The notes: generated from the sequence alone by a model not told the origin. Positions 19,128 to 27,861 are shown, numbered from the stretch's first letter. The stretch is 47,465 nt of DNA from Endozoicomonas ascidiicola (GCF_001646945.1 NZ_LUTV01000004.1:8002-55466); one strand, 5' to 3'. Made by a program: numbers and translations.

Positions 19128-19380
19128 GCCGTCACCAATCCCTGTCATTAGCTGAGTCTATTCACCAGTAGCCGAACTGAAAGTCACCCCTTTCATAAAT
19201 GGCTATCGGCAAAGTCAGAACTTTGACCACATTTTTTTATAATTTCTGGCTCTGAGAGGTTGATGACAGAAATTCTGATTACAACTTCATTTGAAAATCG
19301 GTCATCACTCGCTGGCGCTAAACAAAAACAGAGACAAAAAGCGATAGAAAAACATGATGTGAAGAGACAGCACCGAGACC

Positions 19381-19403
19381 ATCGGGAAATTCCTTTTCCC
19401 GAT
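19381..19403. terminator. Hairpin after the branched-chain dehydrogenase operon
   Basis: A perfect 9-bp inverted repeat (ATCGGGAAA with TTTCCCGAT) and 5-nt loop, 44 bp beyond the E2 stop in the minus direction. It lacks a good T run, so it may stabilise the transcript end rather than terminate. I see no gene in the surrounding interval 19128-19446. Confidence 0.45.
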
Positions 19404-19446
19404 AACACGATTCTTCAGTTCATTATTTTATAATGTGGATTTTTGG

Positions 19447-20541
19447 CTACCTCTGCAACTGCTTAATCATACAATGGAGAAAGCGGGTTGCTTCACCGCC
19501 GGTGGCTGCACGATGATCAAACGACAGTGACAGAGGAAGCATTCGATGACTTTCCGGCTTACCATTCACACTGACAATTTCTTCCCTTAAACGACCAACA
19601 CCAACAATACTGACCATGGGAGGCACCACAATCGGTGTTGCATACTTGCCAGCAAACACACCAAAGTTACTCAAAGTAATGGTTGCGCCCTGCAGCTCTG
19701 AATTCGGTAGGCTTCTTTCTTCCACACCCTTTCTTAATTCTTTGATGACTGAACGAATCTGGGTCTTTTTTATATTCCCAGCATCACGAATAACCGGAAC
19801 AAACAATCCTTCCTTACTGTCCACAGCCAACCCAAGATCAACCTGATCATGCAACTGACGGCTCATGGTTGCACCATCAAACCAGGCATTCAATGCAGGC
19901 TCTTCTTTGCAGGCATGCGCTAACGCCTGAATAAGACGCACCGTAATATCTTCACCGGATTTCCAGTGATCAATATCCACATCATCAAACAACGTAACCG
20001 GCACAACAGAGGCATGGGATTCCTCCATTGAGCGCGCCATGTGTTTACGGACACCTTTTAATGGTTCAGGGTTTTGCAATGGATAAGACTTTTCAACAGG
20101 CGCATTTTTACGTTGTCTGGCAACAGAACCAAGATCAACATGAAATTGCTTTGCCAATGAATCCAGGCTTTTTATATTCTGCGATGAGAGCGACGATGAC
20201 GCTGAATCAGCTTCAGGTTCAGGGGCACCGATAATAAACGACTCTTCATTAGAGGTTTCTGCCTCATTAGCCACCAACTTACCAACAACGGTACCGCTGT
20301 CTTCCTGATCAGAAACAAACTCCACCAGCGGGGCGCCGGTCAATACCGTATCACCAGGTTGACCACACAGACGGGCAATAACTCCGGTACAAGGCGCAGG
20401 AACATCCACAACAGCCTTTGCAGTTTCCACAGACACCATCAAATCGTCTTCGCGGATACTGTCACCTTCTTTGATATGCCATTCGACAATATCCGCTTCG
20501 GGAATCCCTTCACCAAGGTCGGGTAAATTAAAAAAACGCAT
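19447..20541 (-). CDS. bkdB: Branched-chain 2-oxoacid dehydrogenase E2 (dihydrolipoyl acyltransferase)
   Basis: 364 residues from ATG at 20541 (AAAGG upstream); the frame extends further but conserved sequence begins here. One lipoyl domain has the lipoylated Lys at about K42 (VETAKAVVDVP); a peripheral-subunit-binding domain ('SLAKQFHVDLGSVA', about 135-160) would hold E1 or E3; and a catalytic domain ends in SFDHRAATGG. In most E2 enzymes the catalytic motif is HxxxDG; here His343 is followed by Thr rather than Asp. It transfers the acyl group to CoA. Last gene of the leucine dehydrogenase-E1alpha-E1beta-E2 operon. No E3 gene follows, so the lipoamide dehydrogenase must be shared. Confidence 0.88.
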   Translation of the reverse strand: MRFFNLPDLGEGIPEADIVEWHIKEGDSIREDDLMVSVETAKAVVDVPAPCTGVIARLCGQPGDTVLTGAPLVEFVSDQEDSGTVVGKLVANEAETSNEESFIIGAPEPEADSASSSLSSQNIKSLDSLAKQFHVDLGSVARQRKNAPVEKSYPLQNPEPLKGVRKHMARSMEESHASVVPVTLFDDVDIDHWKSGEDITVRLIQALAHACKEEPALNAWFDGATMSRQLHDQVDLGLAVDSKEGLFVPVIRDAGNIKKTQIRSVIKELRKGVEERSLPNSELQGATITLSNFGVFAGKYATPIVVPPMVSIVGVGRLREEIVSVNGKPESHRMLPLSLSFDHRAATGGEATRFLHCMIKQLQR

Positions 20542-20563
20542 GACTTTACCTTTGTTCTCGTTA

Positions 20564-21544
20564 TTAGTTAGCCAGTGTTTTAATGGAGGCTCTGACAATA
20601 TCTTCGGTATGGGGTAAATAGTGATCCTCCATCCGATAGTAAGGCATTGTCGTATCAAACCCGGTGACTCGCTCCACCGGTGATTTCAGGTCATCAAAAG
20701 CACGTTCCATCAACCCTGCAGAGATTTCTGCCCCCACACCAAAGCTGCGACAAGCTTCATGAACAATTACACATCGTCCTGTCTTTCTTACTGAAGCCAG
20801 AATTGTCTCCATATCGAGAGGCTTAATGGTGGCAACATCAATCACCTCGGCAGAAATGCCATGTCCTTCCAATAAGCTGGCAGCCTCCATAGTTTCATTG
20901 ATAGAAGCTCCCCAACTCACCAACGTAACGTCCTGCCCGACTTTCAACGTAAAGCAGGTGTCTAAAGGCAATGGTTCACTATTTTCATCGATGGCTTTCT
21001 TGCTCGCCCGGTATATGCGCTTGGGCTCAAGAAAAATAACGGGATCTGGCTCGTTAATCGCCGCGCGCAACAAGCCATAGGCTCTGACAGGGGATGAAGG
21101 AATCACCACTCTTAAGCCGGGTATATGAGCAAACAATGCTTCAGTACTTTCTGAATGGTGTTCCGGTGCATGAATACCGCCTCCGAATGGTGCGCGTAGC
21201 ACCAAAGGACAGGATAAACGTCCACGGGTTCGGTTTCTCATCCGGGCTGCATGACAGATCAACTGCTCCATAGCAGGAAAGATAAAACCCATAAACTGTA
21301 TTTCAGCAACTGGTTTTAACCCTTGAGCGGCCATGCCAACACTGATACCCGCAATCAGGGTTTCCGCCAGCGGTGTATCCATAACACGCTTCAAGCCGTA
21401 TTTATCTCTAAGCCCCTGAGTTGCCCGAAATACACCACCATTAACGCCTATGTCTTCCCCTAGAAGAACTACGTTCGGATCAGCAGCCATCGCATGATCC
21501 AGCGCCAGATTCACTGCCTCAACCATTGTCAGATCCTTACTCAT
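20564..21544 (-). CDS. bkdA2: Branched-chain 2-oxoacid dehydrogenase E1 beta subunit
   Basis: 326 residues from ATG at 21544, chosen because GGAGG lies 8 bp upstream; GTG at 21553 gives three more residues. It has transketolase-type blocks 'LGEDIGVNGGVFRATQGL', 'DTPLAETLIAGISVGMA', 'GLKPVAEIQFMGFI' and 'APFGGGIHAPEHHSES', and a C-terminal domain with 'VIDVATIKPLDMETI'. It pairs with E1 alpha in a heterotetramer that decarboxylates 2-oxoacids with thiamine diphosphate. The start overlaps the E1 alpha stop, and E2 follows after 22 bp. Confidence 0.92.
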   Translation of the reverse strand: MSKDLTMVEAVNLALDHAMAADPNVVLLGEDIGVNGGVFRATQGLRDKYGLKRVMDTPLAETLIAGISVGMAAQGLKPVAEIQFMGFIFPAMEQLICHAARMRNRTRGRLSCPLVLRAPFGGGIHAPEHHSESTEALFAHIPGLRVVIPSSPVRAYGLLRAAINEPDPVIFLEPKRIYRASKKAIDENSEPLPLDTCFTLKVGQDVTLVSWGASINETMEAASLLEGHGISAEVIDVATIKPLDMETILASVRKTGRCVIVHEACRSFGVGAEISAGLMERAFDDLKSPVERVTGFDTTMPYYRMEDHYLPHTEDIVRASIKTLAN

Positions 21545-22646
21545 GGGCAGCACCTCCCTGACGCATCTGATGTCTTAACAATGCCTCTTCTTTCTGCTGA
21601 ACTAACTGCGCTGGCATATTGGCGTAGTGATAATCAAAAAGATCTTCTATCTTGGGCAACGGTGTATTGAGATAATTTTTTACGGATGCCTCAATCACAC
21701 GATCAGCCTCTGCTTTCAAAGCCTGCTCTTTCTGCTCATCCCACAAGCCTCGATGATGAAGAAACTGTCGCAGTCGTTTAACTGGCTCCTTCTGCCATGC
21801 CTCTTCCAATTCAGAACTGTTGCGATAGCGACTGGCATCGTCAGCAGTTGTGTGATCACACAGGCGGTAGGTAATTGCTTCGATGACGGTTGCACCTTTA
21901 CCCTGACGGGCTCTCTCGATGGCTTCGCTGATCACTTCGTGCAGGGCAATGACGTCATTACCATCCACCTGAAACGATGGCAGCCCGGCTGCGTTACCTT
22001 TCTGACAAAGCGTAGGTGCACCAGATTGAATCTTGCGTGGAACCGAAATAGCCCACTGGTTATTGTTGATAATGTAAACGACGGGGAGCTGCCATGTTCC
22101 TGCTAAGTTCAACGCTTCGCCAAAATCACCTTTTGACGTAGCGCCATCGCCAAGGGCGCACAGCGCAACCTGCATAGGCTCACCCGCTTCATGGCGAATC
22201 TTTATTGCGGTTGCGATACCAGCCGCATGACCCGCCTGTGTCGCTATGGGTACACAATTTGGCAGGTCCTTTCCCCAGGCATCACTAGCACTGCCCCGTT
22301 CATCGCCGCCCCAGTAAAGAAGAACATCGCTAAGGGGAATCCCTCTTTTCATCAAACCAGGAAGATCCCGATAGTAAGGAATCAGTACATCGTCCTCTTT
22401 CAAAAGTGCGGCGCATACGGTACTGATGGCTTCCTGACCAAGGCAGGAAGGATAAGTCCCCATTTTACCGGTTCGTTGTAAGGCAACTGCCTTTTGATCG
22501 CCACAGCGGGCAACCACCATAGATTGGTAGTAGTCGATTAGCGTTTCAGTATTAAAAGTCCAGGATGGCAGGTTTTTCATGACTTCACCTTCCGCATCCA
22601 GATATTGTTCCATCGCTGGCTGGTTCTGTTCCGATCGAGTCATCAT
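21537..22646 (-). CDS. bkdA1: Branched-chain 2-oxoacid dehydrogenase E1 alpha subunit
   Basis: About 369 residues. Of several possible starts (TTG 22661, ATG 22646, ATG 22643), the ATGs sit best behind AGGGA. The thiamine diphosphate motif GDGATSKGDFGEALNLAG ending in NNNQWAISVP is complete, and 'YPSCLGQEAISTVCAALL' and 'YRLCDHTTADDASRYR' (phosphorylation-loop region) identify the alpha subunit. Neighbouring leucine dehydrogenase argues for branched-chain rather than pyruvate specificity. About 20 bp separate it from leucine dehydrogenase. Confidence 0.92.
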   Translation of the reverse strand: MMTRSEQNQPAMEQYLDAEGEVMKNLPSWTFNTETLIDYYQSMVVARCGDQKAVALQRTGKMGTYPSCLGQEAISTVCAALLKEDDVLIPYYRDLPGLMKRGIPLSDVLLYWGGDERGSASDAWGKDLPNCVPIATQAGHAAGIATAIKIRHEAGEPMQVALCALGDGATSKGDFGEALNLAGTWQLPVVYIINNNQWAISVPRKIQSGAPTLCQKGNAAGLPSFQVDGNDVIALHEVISEAIERARQGKGATVIEAITYRLCDHTTADDASRYRNSSELEEAWQKEPVKRLRQFLHHRGLWDEQKEQALKAEADRVIEASVKNYLNTPLPKIEDLFDYHYANMPAQLVQQKEEALLRHQMRQGGAAHE

Positions 22647-22666
22647 TCTTTCCCTATGCAAAAGAC

Positions 22667-23713
22667 TTAAGCTGATAGCTTTGTCTGTTCGTGTCCGTAG
22701 ACCATGGCTTCTGCCATTTGATCCGCAATCACACTGGCAGGAAGGCCGGTTTGATTCTGCCTGCTGAAAATCTGCAGCAACGTGTCGCTTATGTTTTTCA
22801 GTTTTCTCTGCATCTCACTGTCTGAGTGGCGCAGATAATTCATGGCAACAAAAATCAAACCACCGGAATTAATCAGGTAATCCGGCGCATAGAGAATGTT
22901 TCGATTGAAAAGGGAGTAACCGTCCTGCTCAGTCAATAATTGATTATTGGCTGAACCGGCAATAGCAGCACAGTTGAGCTGATCGATGGTTTCACTGTTC
23001 AGGATGCCGCCCAGTCCACAGGGGCTGAATACGTCACAGGGTGCGCTGTAGATGTCCTCTGGTGCGACAACTCTGGCACCAAACTCTTTCCGACATTGTT
23101 CAACCCGTTGATGATCAATATCCGTGACCGTTAACAGTGCGCCATCGTTGTGTAATCGCCGGCAAAGCGCATAACCTACATTTCCCAAACCCTGCACTGC
23201 CACGCGCACACCTTTCAGCGATTCAGGTAAATCAGGATGCGCCTTCAGGCTGGCAAGAATGCCGTAATACACGCCTTCGGCAGTATAAGGTGCCGGACTG
23301 CCACAACTGGATGTGCAGGTAACGTGAGCAGATTGCGTGGCGATGGTGTCCATATCCATCACCGTTGTGCCGCTGTCCATGGCCGTGGCATAACGACCAC
23401 CTAACTCATTCAGAAATCGACCGAATGCCTGAAACAGCGCTTTGCGATCATAATCACCTTCCGGTTCCATAATCACGGCTTTGCCACCACCAAGATCTAA
23501 CCCCGCAAGGGCTGCCTTGTAGCTCATGCCACGGGCTAACCGTATTGCATCAGTGATGGCTTCTTCTGAAGAGGCGTAGGGAATAATTCGACACCCTCCC
23601 AAGGCAGGGCCCCGGCGGGTACTGTGAATGGCAATGACGGATTGGAGGCCGGATGCTTCATCGTATCGACAATGAAGATCATCAAGGTGTGCCTCGGTAA
23701 TCTGTCTGAACAT
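22667..23713 (-). CDS. Leucine dehydrogenase (Glu/Leu/Phe/Val dehydrogenase family)
   Basis: 348 residues. It converts leucine, valine or isoleucine to 2-oxoacids with NAD, releasing ammonia. The N-terminal catalytic domain has 'GPALGGCRIIPY', K66 in RGMSYKAALAGL and K78 in LGGGKAVI; the C-terminal Rossmann fold has GLGNVG (175-180). Length and motifs match Bacillus leucine dehydrogenase rather than glutamate dehydrogenase. A GGAGG ribosome site precedes ATG. As first gene of the operon it feeds its products directly to the E1/E2 enzymes encoded next. The Lrp-type regulator at 24509-24997 is a plausible but unproven local controller. Confidence 0.92.
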   Translation of the reverse strand: MFRQITEAHLDDLHCRYDEASGLQSVIAIHSTRRGPALGGCRIIPYASSEEAITDAIRLARGMSYKAALAGLDLGGGKAVIMEPEGDYDRKALFQAFGRFLNELGGRYATAMDSGTTVMDMDTIATQSAHVTCTSSCGSPAPYTAEGVYYGILASLKAHPDLPESLKGVRVAVQGLGNVGYALCRRLHNDGALLTVTDIDHQRVEQCRKEFGARVVAPEDIYSAPCDVFSPCGLGGILNSETIDQLNCAAIAGSANNQLLTEQDGYSLFNRNILYAPDYLINSGGLIFVAMNYLRHSDSEMQRKLKNISDTLLQIFSRQNQTGLPASVIADQMAEAMVYGHEQTKLSA

Positions 23714-24105
23714 GACGGGATCCTCCGTATGTTGCAGAGCAGCAGGCTCTGGTTCAAAGCTTGTTTATCGGCGGATTTCCTGTGAGAAAAAGTCGATAAC
23801 AAGGCCATTTATTATTGTTTTAGCGCTGTGCTTTGCTCACGATCAGAGAGCAATACGCAGTTGAACATCAGGCGTTTTGTTATATTGCCTTTTACGATTA
23901 CAGAAGAAATCTGAATCGGTTGTCAATACCAGAGAAATTAAGTGCCTCTTCCCTAAAACCCATAACATATTGTTTTTTCTGACAATGATGAGTAACACAC
24001 CCCTATTGTAAAGAATGGTAGTTCCATGAATGTCGATCAACAGATGCATTTTAAAAACAAAAAATGCTAACTTAGGGCTTCCTGCCAGTTTTGTAAGGAG
24101 GCTAA
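23714..24105. other. Divergent promoter region
   Basis: A 392-bp AT-rich gap between leucine dehydrogenase (minus) and the PilZ gene (plus). I see no credible ORF; a 68-codon minus frame at 23843-24049 has no ribosome site. It should contain the promoters for both sides, but no hexamer pair stands out. Confidence 0.4.
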
Positions 24106-24489
24106 ATGTCGGAATTTATACAAGAAAAACGCCAATATCCGAGGAAATCACTGGAAAAAACCGCTGAGGTTCTGGATAACGACACCGGGCTCTCCATCGG
24201 TATTCTCGAAGATGTATCCAAGGGCGGTTTCAGTATTCTCACGGATCAAGGCATGCGCCCATCTGAAACCAGAAATGTCACGCTGGTGCTACCAGGCCCT
24301 CAGGGCAGTCCACACAAAGTCGCTCTGACGGCTGAATGCATATGGTGCCAAACCATTACTGAGCGTGCAGACTTTGCCGCCGGTTTTGCGCTGAGAAGCA
24401 TTGAAGATCAAGATGAGGTGGCACTGAACTATTACATCCGAGACTATCAAGTCGCAGGCCAGAAGGCAGGTGAGCTGGAGGAAAGCTAG
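24106..24489 (+). CDS. PilZ domain protein (c-di-GMP binding)
   Basis: 127 residues, essentially a single PilZ domain. The c-di-GMP motifs are visible: an Arg-rich QYPRKS near residue 9 (RxxxR-like, here K/R-Q-Y-P-R) and DVSKGGFSI near residue 38 (D/NxSxxG). The rest is a beta barrel ending 'FAAGFALRSIEDQDEVALNY'. Such stand-alone domains relay c-di-GMP to motility or envelope targets. A perfect AAGGAGG lies 4 bp before the ATG. Monocistronic and convergent with the Lrp-type gene. The partner protein cannot be inferred. Confidence 0.88.
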   Translation: MSEFIQEKRQYPRKSLEKTAEVLDNDTGLSIGILEDVSKGGFSILTDQGMRPSETRNVTLVLPGPQGSPHKVALTAECIWCQTITERADFAAGFALRSIEDQDEVALNYYIRDYQVAGQKAGELEES

Positions 24490-24508
24490 CTCACCCTGAT
24501 ACTACCCT

Positions 24509-24997
24509 TCAGTCTGAAATGGGCAGGTTAAGTGTTTCCTTGAGCTCTTCCATTACGATGTAACTCTTGGATTCCCGAACACCTGGCAGCTTCAGCAGAA
24601 TATCCCCAAGCAGCTCACGGTAGGAGGCCATTTCAGAAATACGGGCCTTAACCAGATAATCAAAATGGCCAGATACCAGATGGCATTCCAAAACGTTGGG
24701 CAGCTTAATCACTGCTTTACGGAAGTCATCAAAAATATCTGCGGACTTGCTATATAGGCTGATTTCCACAAAAACCAGAAGCCCAGCTTGAAGATATTTG
24801 GGGTTCAACCGGGCGGCATAACCCTGAATAATCCCTTCTCGCTCAAGACGTTTAACACGCTCCATGCAGGGCGTTGTGCTCAAACCAACTTTGTCTGCCA
24901 GCTCAACATATGAAATTCGCCCCTGTTCTTGCAGAGTGCGAAGAATGTTACGATCAATACGATCTAACTGACGGATGACTTCTTTTCGGCTTCTCAT
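24509..24997 (-). CDS. lrp: Lrp/AsnC family regulator
   Basis: 162 residues, matching E. coli Lrp (164). The N-terminal helix-turn-helix is 'LDRIDRNILRTLQEQGRISY' followed by VELADKVGLSTTPCMERVKRLE; the C-terminal RAM domain includes 'LECHLVSGHFDYLVKARI' and 'GVRESKSYIVMEELKET'. Closeness to true Lrp, including 'IQGYAARLNPKYLQAGLLVFVEI' (split: IQGYAARLNP, LLVFVEI), suggests the global leucine-responsive regulator rather than AsnC. Its position near the leucine dehydrogenase operon is suggestive. An ERIC-like element lies 68 bp upstream. Confidence 0.92.
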   Translation of the reverse strand: MRSRKEVIRQLDRIDRNILRTLQEQGRISYVELADKVGLSTTPCMERVKRLEREGIIQGYAARLNPKYLQAGLLVFVEISLYSKSADIFDDFRKAVIKLPNVLECHLVSGHFDYLVKARISEMASYRELLGDILLKLPGVRESKSYIVMEELKETLNLPISD

Positions 24998-25064
24998 GAT
25001 CTCAGTCGTTTGCTGAAAGTACGCATTTAGGGAGATATCCTTCGGCCATTATCTCTGATCCTTG

Positions 25065-25207
25065 TATACCCTTCGCCTTTCAAGTTGCTACTTTGTTGGC
25101 TGCATTTATGCCCTCGGGCACTCACTCACCCCGATCACCTACTCTTTGTAGGCTCACGGGTTTCGCTTATTTGCCGCCGCGTAGCAACTCGAAATCCTTT
25201 GGGTATA
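25065..25207. repeat. ERIC-like palindromic repeat, good copy
   Basis: A 143-bp element whose ends are complementary: TATACCC...TTCAAGTTGCTA at the left and TAGCAACTCGAAATCC TTTGGGTATA at the right. Internal blocks GTTGGCTGC, CTCACTCACCCCGATCACCTA, TGTAGGCTCACGGGTTTCGC and TTGCCGCCGC follow the order of the enterobacterial ERIC (IRU) consensus, with about 15 bp extra around TTTATGCCCTCGGG. It lies between lrp and the potG leader. Confidence 0.88.
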
Positions 25208-25391
25208 GGAATCAATAGGCAAATACCCTTCGGGTCACGCAGATTAGGGTAGGAATTGAAAATCTGCAAGTGAGCATTACTATTACCCTTTATCAGGGTT
25301 TATCGCAAAATCATTTTCAAGCACCCCTTTTTTATGGACAATGCCCTCCGCTTTTTACTTCCCTGAAGGTATGAAGGCTCTTTTCATAAGC

Positions 25392-25574
25392 AACCTGCAC
25401 TATTCCAAAACACGGAGATACAGGCAGTTATCCGTTTCTGACGATAAACTTATGACACCTGAGCCTAGGAGACTGTCGGACTTACCATTGACCGACTGCC
25501 TCCTAATGAAGCTGAAGCTTAAGCTACCGAAGTTTGTCTTCGGACCATTTTATGCAGGTTCAAACCTGTTTTTT
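25392..25574 (+). promoter_or_regulatory. Predicted attenuator/riboswitch-like leader of potGHI
   Basis: The 390-bp gap before potG contains several stems. A terminator-like hairpin, CAGGT/ACCTG (25555-25559 and 25564-25568), is followed directly by six T (25569-25574), only 25 bp before the potG ATG. Its left arm, TGCAGGTT (25553-25560), is also perfectly complementary to AACCTGCA (25392-25399), so forming that pairing would prevent the terminator. Between them lie ACGGA/TCCGT (25412-25435), AGGAGACTGTCGG with CCGACTGCCTCCT (25467-25479 and 25492-25504, 11 of 13 pairs) and CCGAAG/CTTCGG (25527-25543 region). I do not recognise a known class; polyamine sensing would fit the downstream genes but is inference. 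Confidence 0.5.
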
Positions 25575-25599
25575 CATCCCGGGCTGGAGAAATTATTAG

Positions 25600-26763
25600 A
25601 TGAATACTGCATCTGTCTCCCCGAAAAACACCGCATCAGCGCACTCTTCTATACAGCAGAAAAGCCGTGCCAGCGATGAAGTTCTGGTCAGAATTGATCA
25701 GATCACCAAGAAGTTTGATGACACGATTGCTGTTGATAATGTCAGCCTGAATATTCAAAAGGGTGAGATTTTTGCGCTGCTGGGTGGATCAGGATCAGGT
25801 AAATCCACTCTATTGAGAATGCTGGCGGGTTTTGAGACACCATCAGAAGGCAATATTTATCTTGATGGCCAGAACATCACCCATCTGCCGCCTTATCTGC
25901 GCCCGATTAATATGATGTTTCAGTCGTATGCACTGTTCCCACATATGACCGTGGAGCAGAACGTTGCCTTCGGTTTGAAACAAGATCGCCTGCCCAAAGA
26001 CATTATTGCCCAGCGGGTGCAAGAAATGCTGAAACTGGTGCATATGGAAAAATATGCCCGTCGAAAACCACATCAATTGTCCGGTGGTCAGCGTCAGCGT
26101 GTTGCTCTGGCTCGCAGCCTTGCCAAGCGGCCAAAACTGCTACTGCTGGATGAGCCCATGGGCGCCCTGGACAAAAAACTCCGCAGTCGTATGCAGTTGG
26201 AAGTGGTGGATATCATCGAAGAAGTAGGCGTCACCTGCATTATGGTGACCCACGATCAGGAAGAAGCCATGACCATGGCGGAACGCATCGGCATTATGGA
26301 TGCGGGTTGGATTGTTCAGGTAGGCACGCCTATCGATATTTATGAAAATCCCAACAGCCGTATGACCGCTGAGTTCATTGGCTCCGTGAATATGTTTGAA
26401 GGTGAGATTATTGAGGAAGAGGCGGGTTACGTCATCATTAACTCCCCCCAGATTGATCAGCCCATCTACATTGGTCACGGCATTATGGCGCCGCTGGAAG
26501 ATCGTAAAGTCTGGATCGCCGTTCGCCCGGAAAAAACCATGGTGACCCGTGAAGAGCCAGAAGGTAACTACAACTGGAGCCGCGGCCTGGTACACGATAT
26601 TGCGTACCTTGGCGGACACTCGGTTTATCATATACGACTACCATCCGGCATGATGGTGCAGTCCAACATGGCCAACGTTATCCGTACTGCCGACAACCCA
26701 ACCTGGGGCGATGAAGTATTCATCAGCTGGGACGATGACAGCGGCGTAGTACTGAACAGCTGA
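25600..26763 (+). CDS. potG: Putrescine ABC importer ATPase
   Basis: 387 residues, very similar along its length to E. coli PotG. Walker A LGGSGSGKST (residues 61-70), the block 'LPPYLRPINMMFQSYALFPH', signature LSGGQRQR (160-167), Walker B LLLLDEPMGALD and switch HDQEEAMTM are intact. A C-terminal TOBE domain ('IAVRPEKTMV' onward) marks the spermidine/putrescine class. Start ATG at 25600 lies 25 bp after the leader hairpin with a weak ribosome site. It energises PotH/PotI. The periplasmic binding protein gene potF is absent from this cluster. Confidence 0.93.
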   Translation: MNTASVSPKNTASAHSSIQQKSRASDEVLVRIDQITKKFDDTIAVDNVSLNIQKGEIFALLGGSGSGKSTLLRMLAGFETPSEGNIYLDGQNITHLPPYLRPINMMFQSYALFPHMTVEQNVAFGLKQDRLPKDIIAQRVQEMLKLVHMEKYARRKPHQLSGGQRQRVALARSLAKRPKLLLLDEPMGALDKKLRSRMQLEVVDIIEEVGVTCIMVTHDQEEAMTMAERIGIMDAGWIVQVGTPIDIYENPNSRMTAEFIGSVNMFEGEIIEEEAGYVIINSPQIDQPIYIGHGIMAPLEDRKVWIAVRPEKTMVTREEPEGNYNWSRGLVHDIAYLGGHSVYHIRLPSGMMVQSNMANVIRTADNPTWGDEVFISWDDDSGVVLNS

Positions 26764-26910
26764 CCAATAGAAGCTACTCTAAATACTATTTATCGTTCGG
26801 ATTACAGCTCGGAAATAACCCCCTGCTGAAGATCATTTATTTTTTGTTGTACGTCTGCGGCTGAATACCTTTCCACTTCTGCCGCTGATATCGATATTGT
26901 GGAAACTGCC

Positions 26911-27861
26911 ATGTCCAATGCTCAAGCAAAAGGTTCAGCCACGTTGAAGTGGGGACCAGAGAGGCTACACGCCTTAAAGGAAATGTGGGGACGCCGCCTG
27001 GTACTGGGCATCCCCTATCTCTGGCTGTTGCTGTTTTTTCTTGTTCCGTTTCTGATTGTGGTCAAGATCAGTTTCTCGTCTGCAGAAATTGCTATACCAC
27101 CGTACTCGCCCGTTATTGAATATCTGGACGAGGTGTTAACCATTAACCTCAACCTCGGCAATTACTTTTTCCTTGCCGATGATGAGATGTATCTGCAAGC
27201 CTATTTGACCTCGATCAAACTGGCTGCCATTGCTACTTTCTTCTGCCTGATGCTGGGTTACCCGATGGCCTACGCCATGGCCAAAGCACCCGGAAGAAAA
27301 CAAAGCTTCCTGCTCATGCTGGTGTTACTGCCATCGTGGACATCCTTCCTGATCCGAATCTACGCCTGGATGGGAATACTGAAAAATAACGGTCTGCTGA
27401 ACAATCTGCTGATGTGGTTCGGGTTGATTGATCAACCGATGCAAATATTAAACACGAATATTGCCGTGTATATCGGTATCGTTTATGCCTACCTGCCGTT
27501 TATGGTGTTGCCAATCTATGCCAACCTGACACAACTGGATAAATCGTTGCACGAAGCAGCAAATGATTTGGGCTGTCGCCCCTGGGAAACCTTTTTCCGT
27601 GTGACACTGCCACTGTCCAAAAGCGGCATTATCGCCGGCTGCATGCTGGTATTCATCCCATCTGTGGGCGAATACGTTATTCCTGAATTACTGGGAGGAC
27701 CAGAAAGCCTGATGATTGGTAAGGTGCTCTGGCAGGAGTTCTTTAATAACCGTGACTGGCCGCTGGCAGGCTCTCTGGCCATGATCATGCTGCTGATTCT
27801 TTGCCTGCCCATCGCCTTCTTTAACCGCCAGCAGGCAAAACAGATGGAGGCTGGTCATTGA
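26911..27861 (+). CDS. potH: Putrescine ABC importer permease PotH
   Basis: 316 residues from ATG at 26911, which has TGGA about 9 bp upstream; GTG at 26899 adds four codons. It matches E. coli PotH (317) closely, for example 'LPSWTSFLIRIYAWMGILKN', 'NIAVYIGIVYAYLPFMVLPI', the EAA loop 'EAANDLGCRPWETFFRVTLP' and 'VGEYVIPELLGGPESLMIG'. Six membrane segments are expected. It follows potG after 147 bp and shares one base with the potI start (TGATG). Confidence 0.93.
   Translation: MSNAQAKGSATLKWGPERLHALKEMWGRRLVLGIPYLWLLLFFLVPFLIVVKISFSSAEIAIPPYSPVIEYLDEVLTINLNLGNYFFLADDEMYLQAYLTSIKLAAIATFFCLMLGYPMAYAMAKAPGRKQSFLLMLVLLPSWTSFLIRIYAWMGILKNNGLLNNLLMWFGLIDQPMQILNTNIAVYIGIVYAYLPFMVLPIYANLTQLDKSLHEAANDLGCRPWETFFRVTLPLSKSGIIAGCMLVFIPSVGEYVIPELLGGPESLMIGKVLWQEFFNNRDWPLAGSLAMIMLLILCLPIAFFNRQQAKQMEAGH

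Noticed and set aside
19193-19408. 71-codon minus-strand frame
   Set aside because: No ribosome site or recognisable feature; contains the hairpin at 19381-19403.
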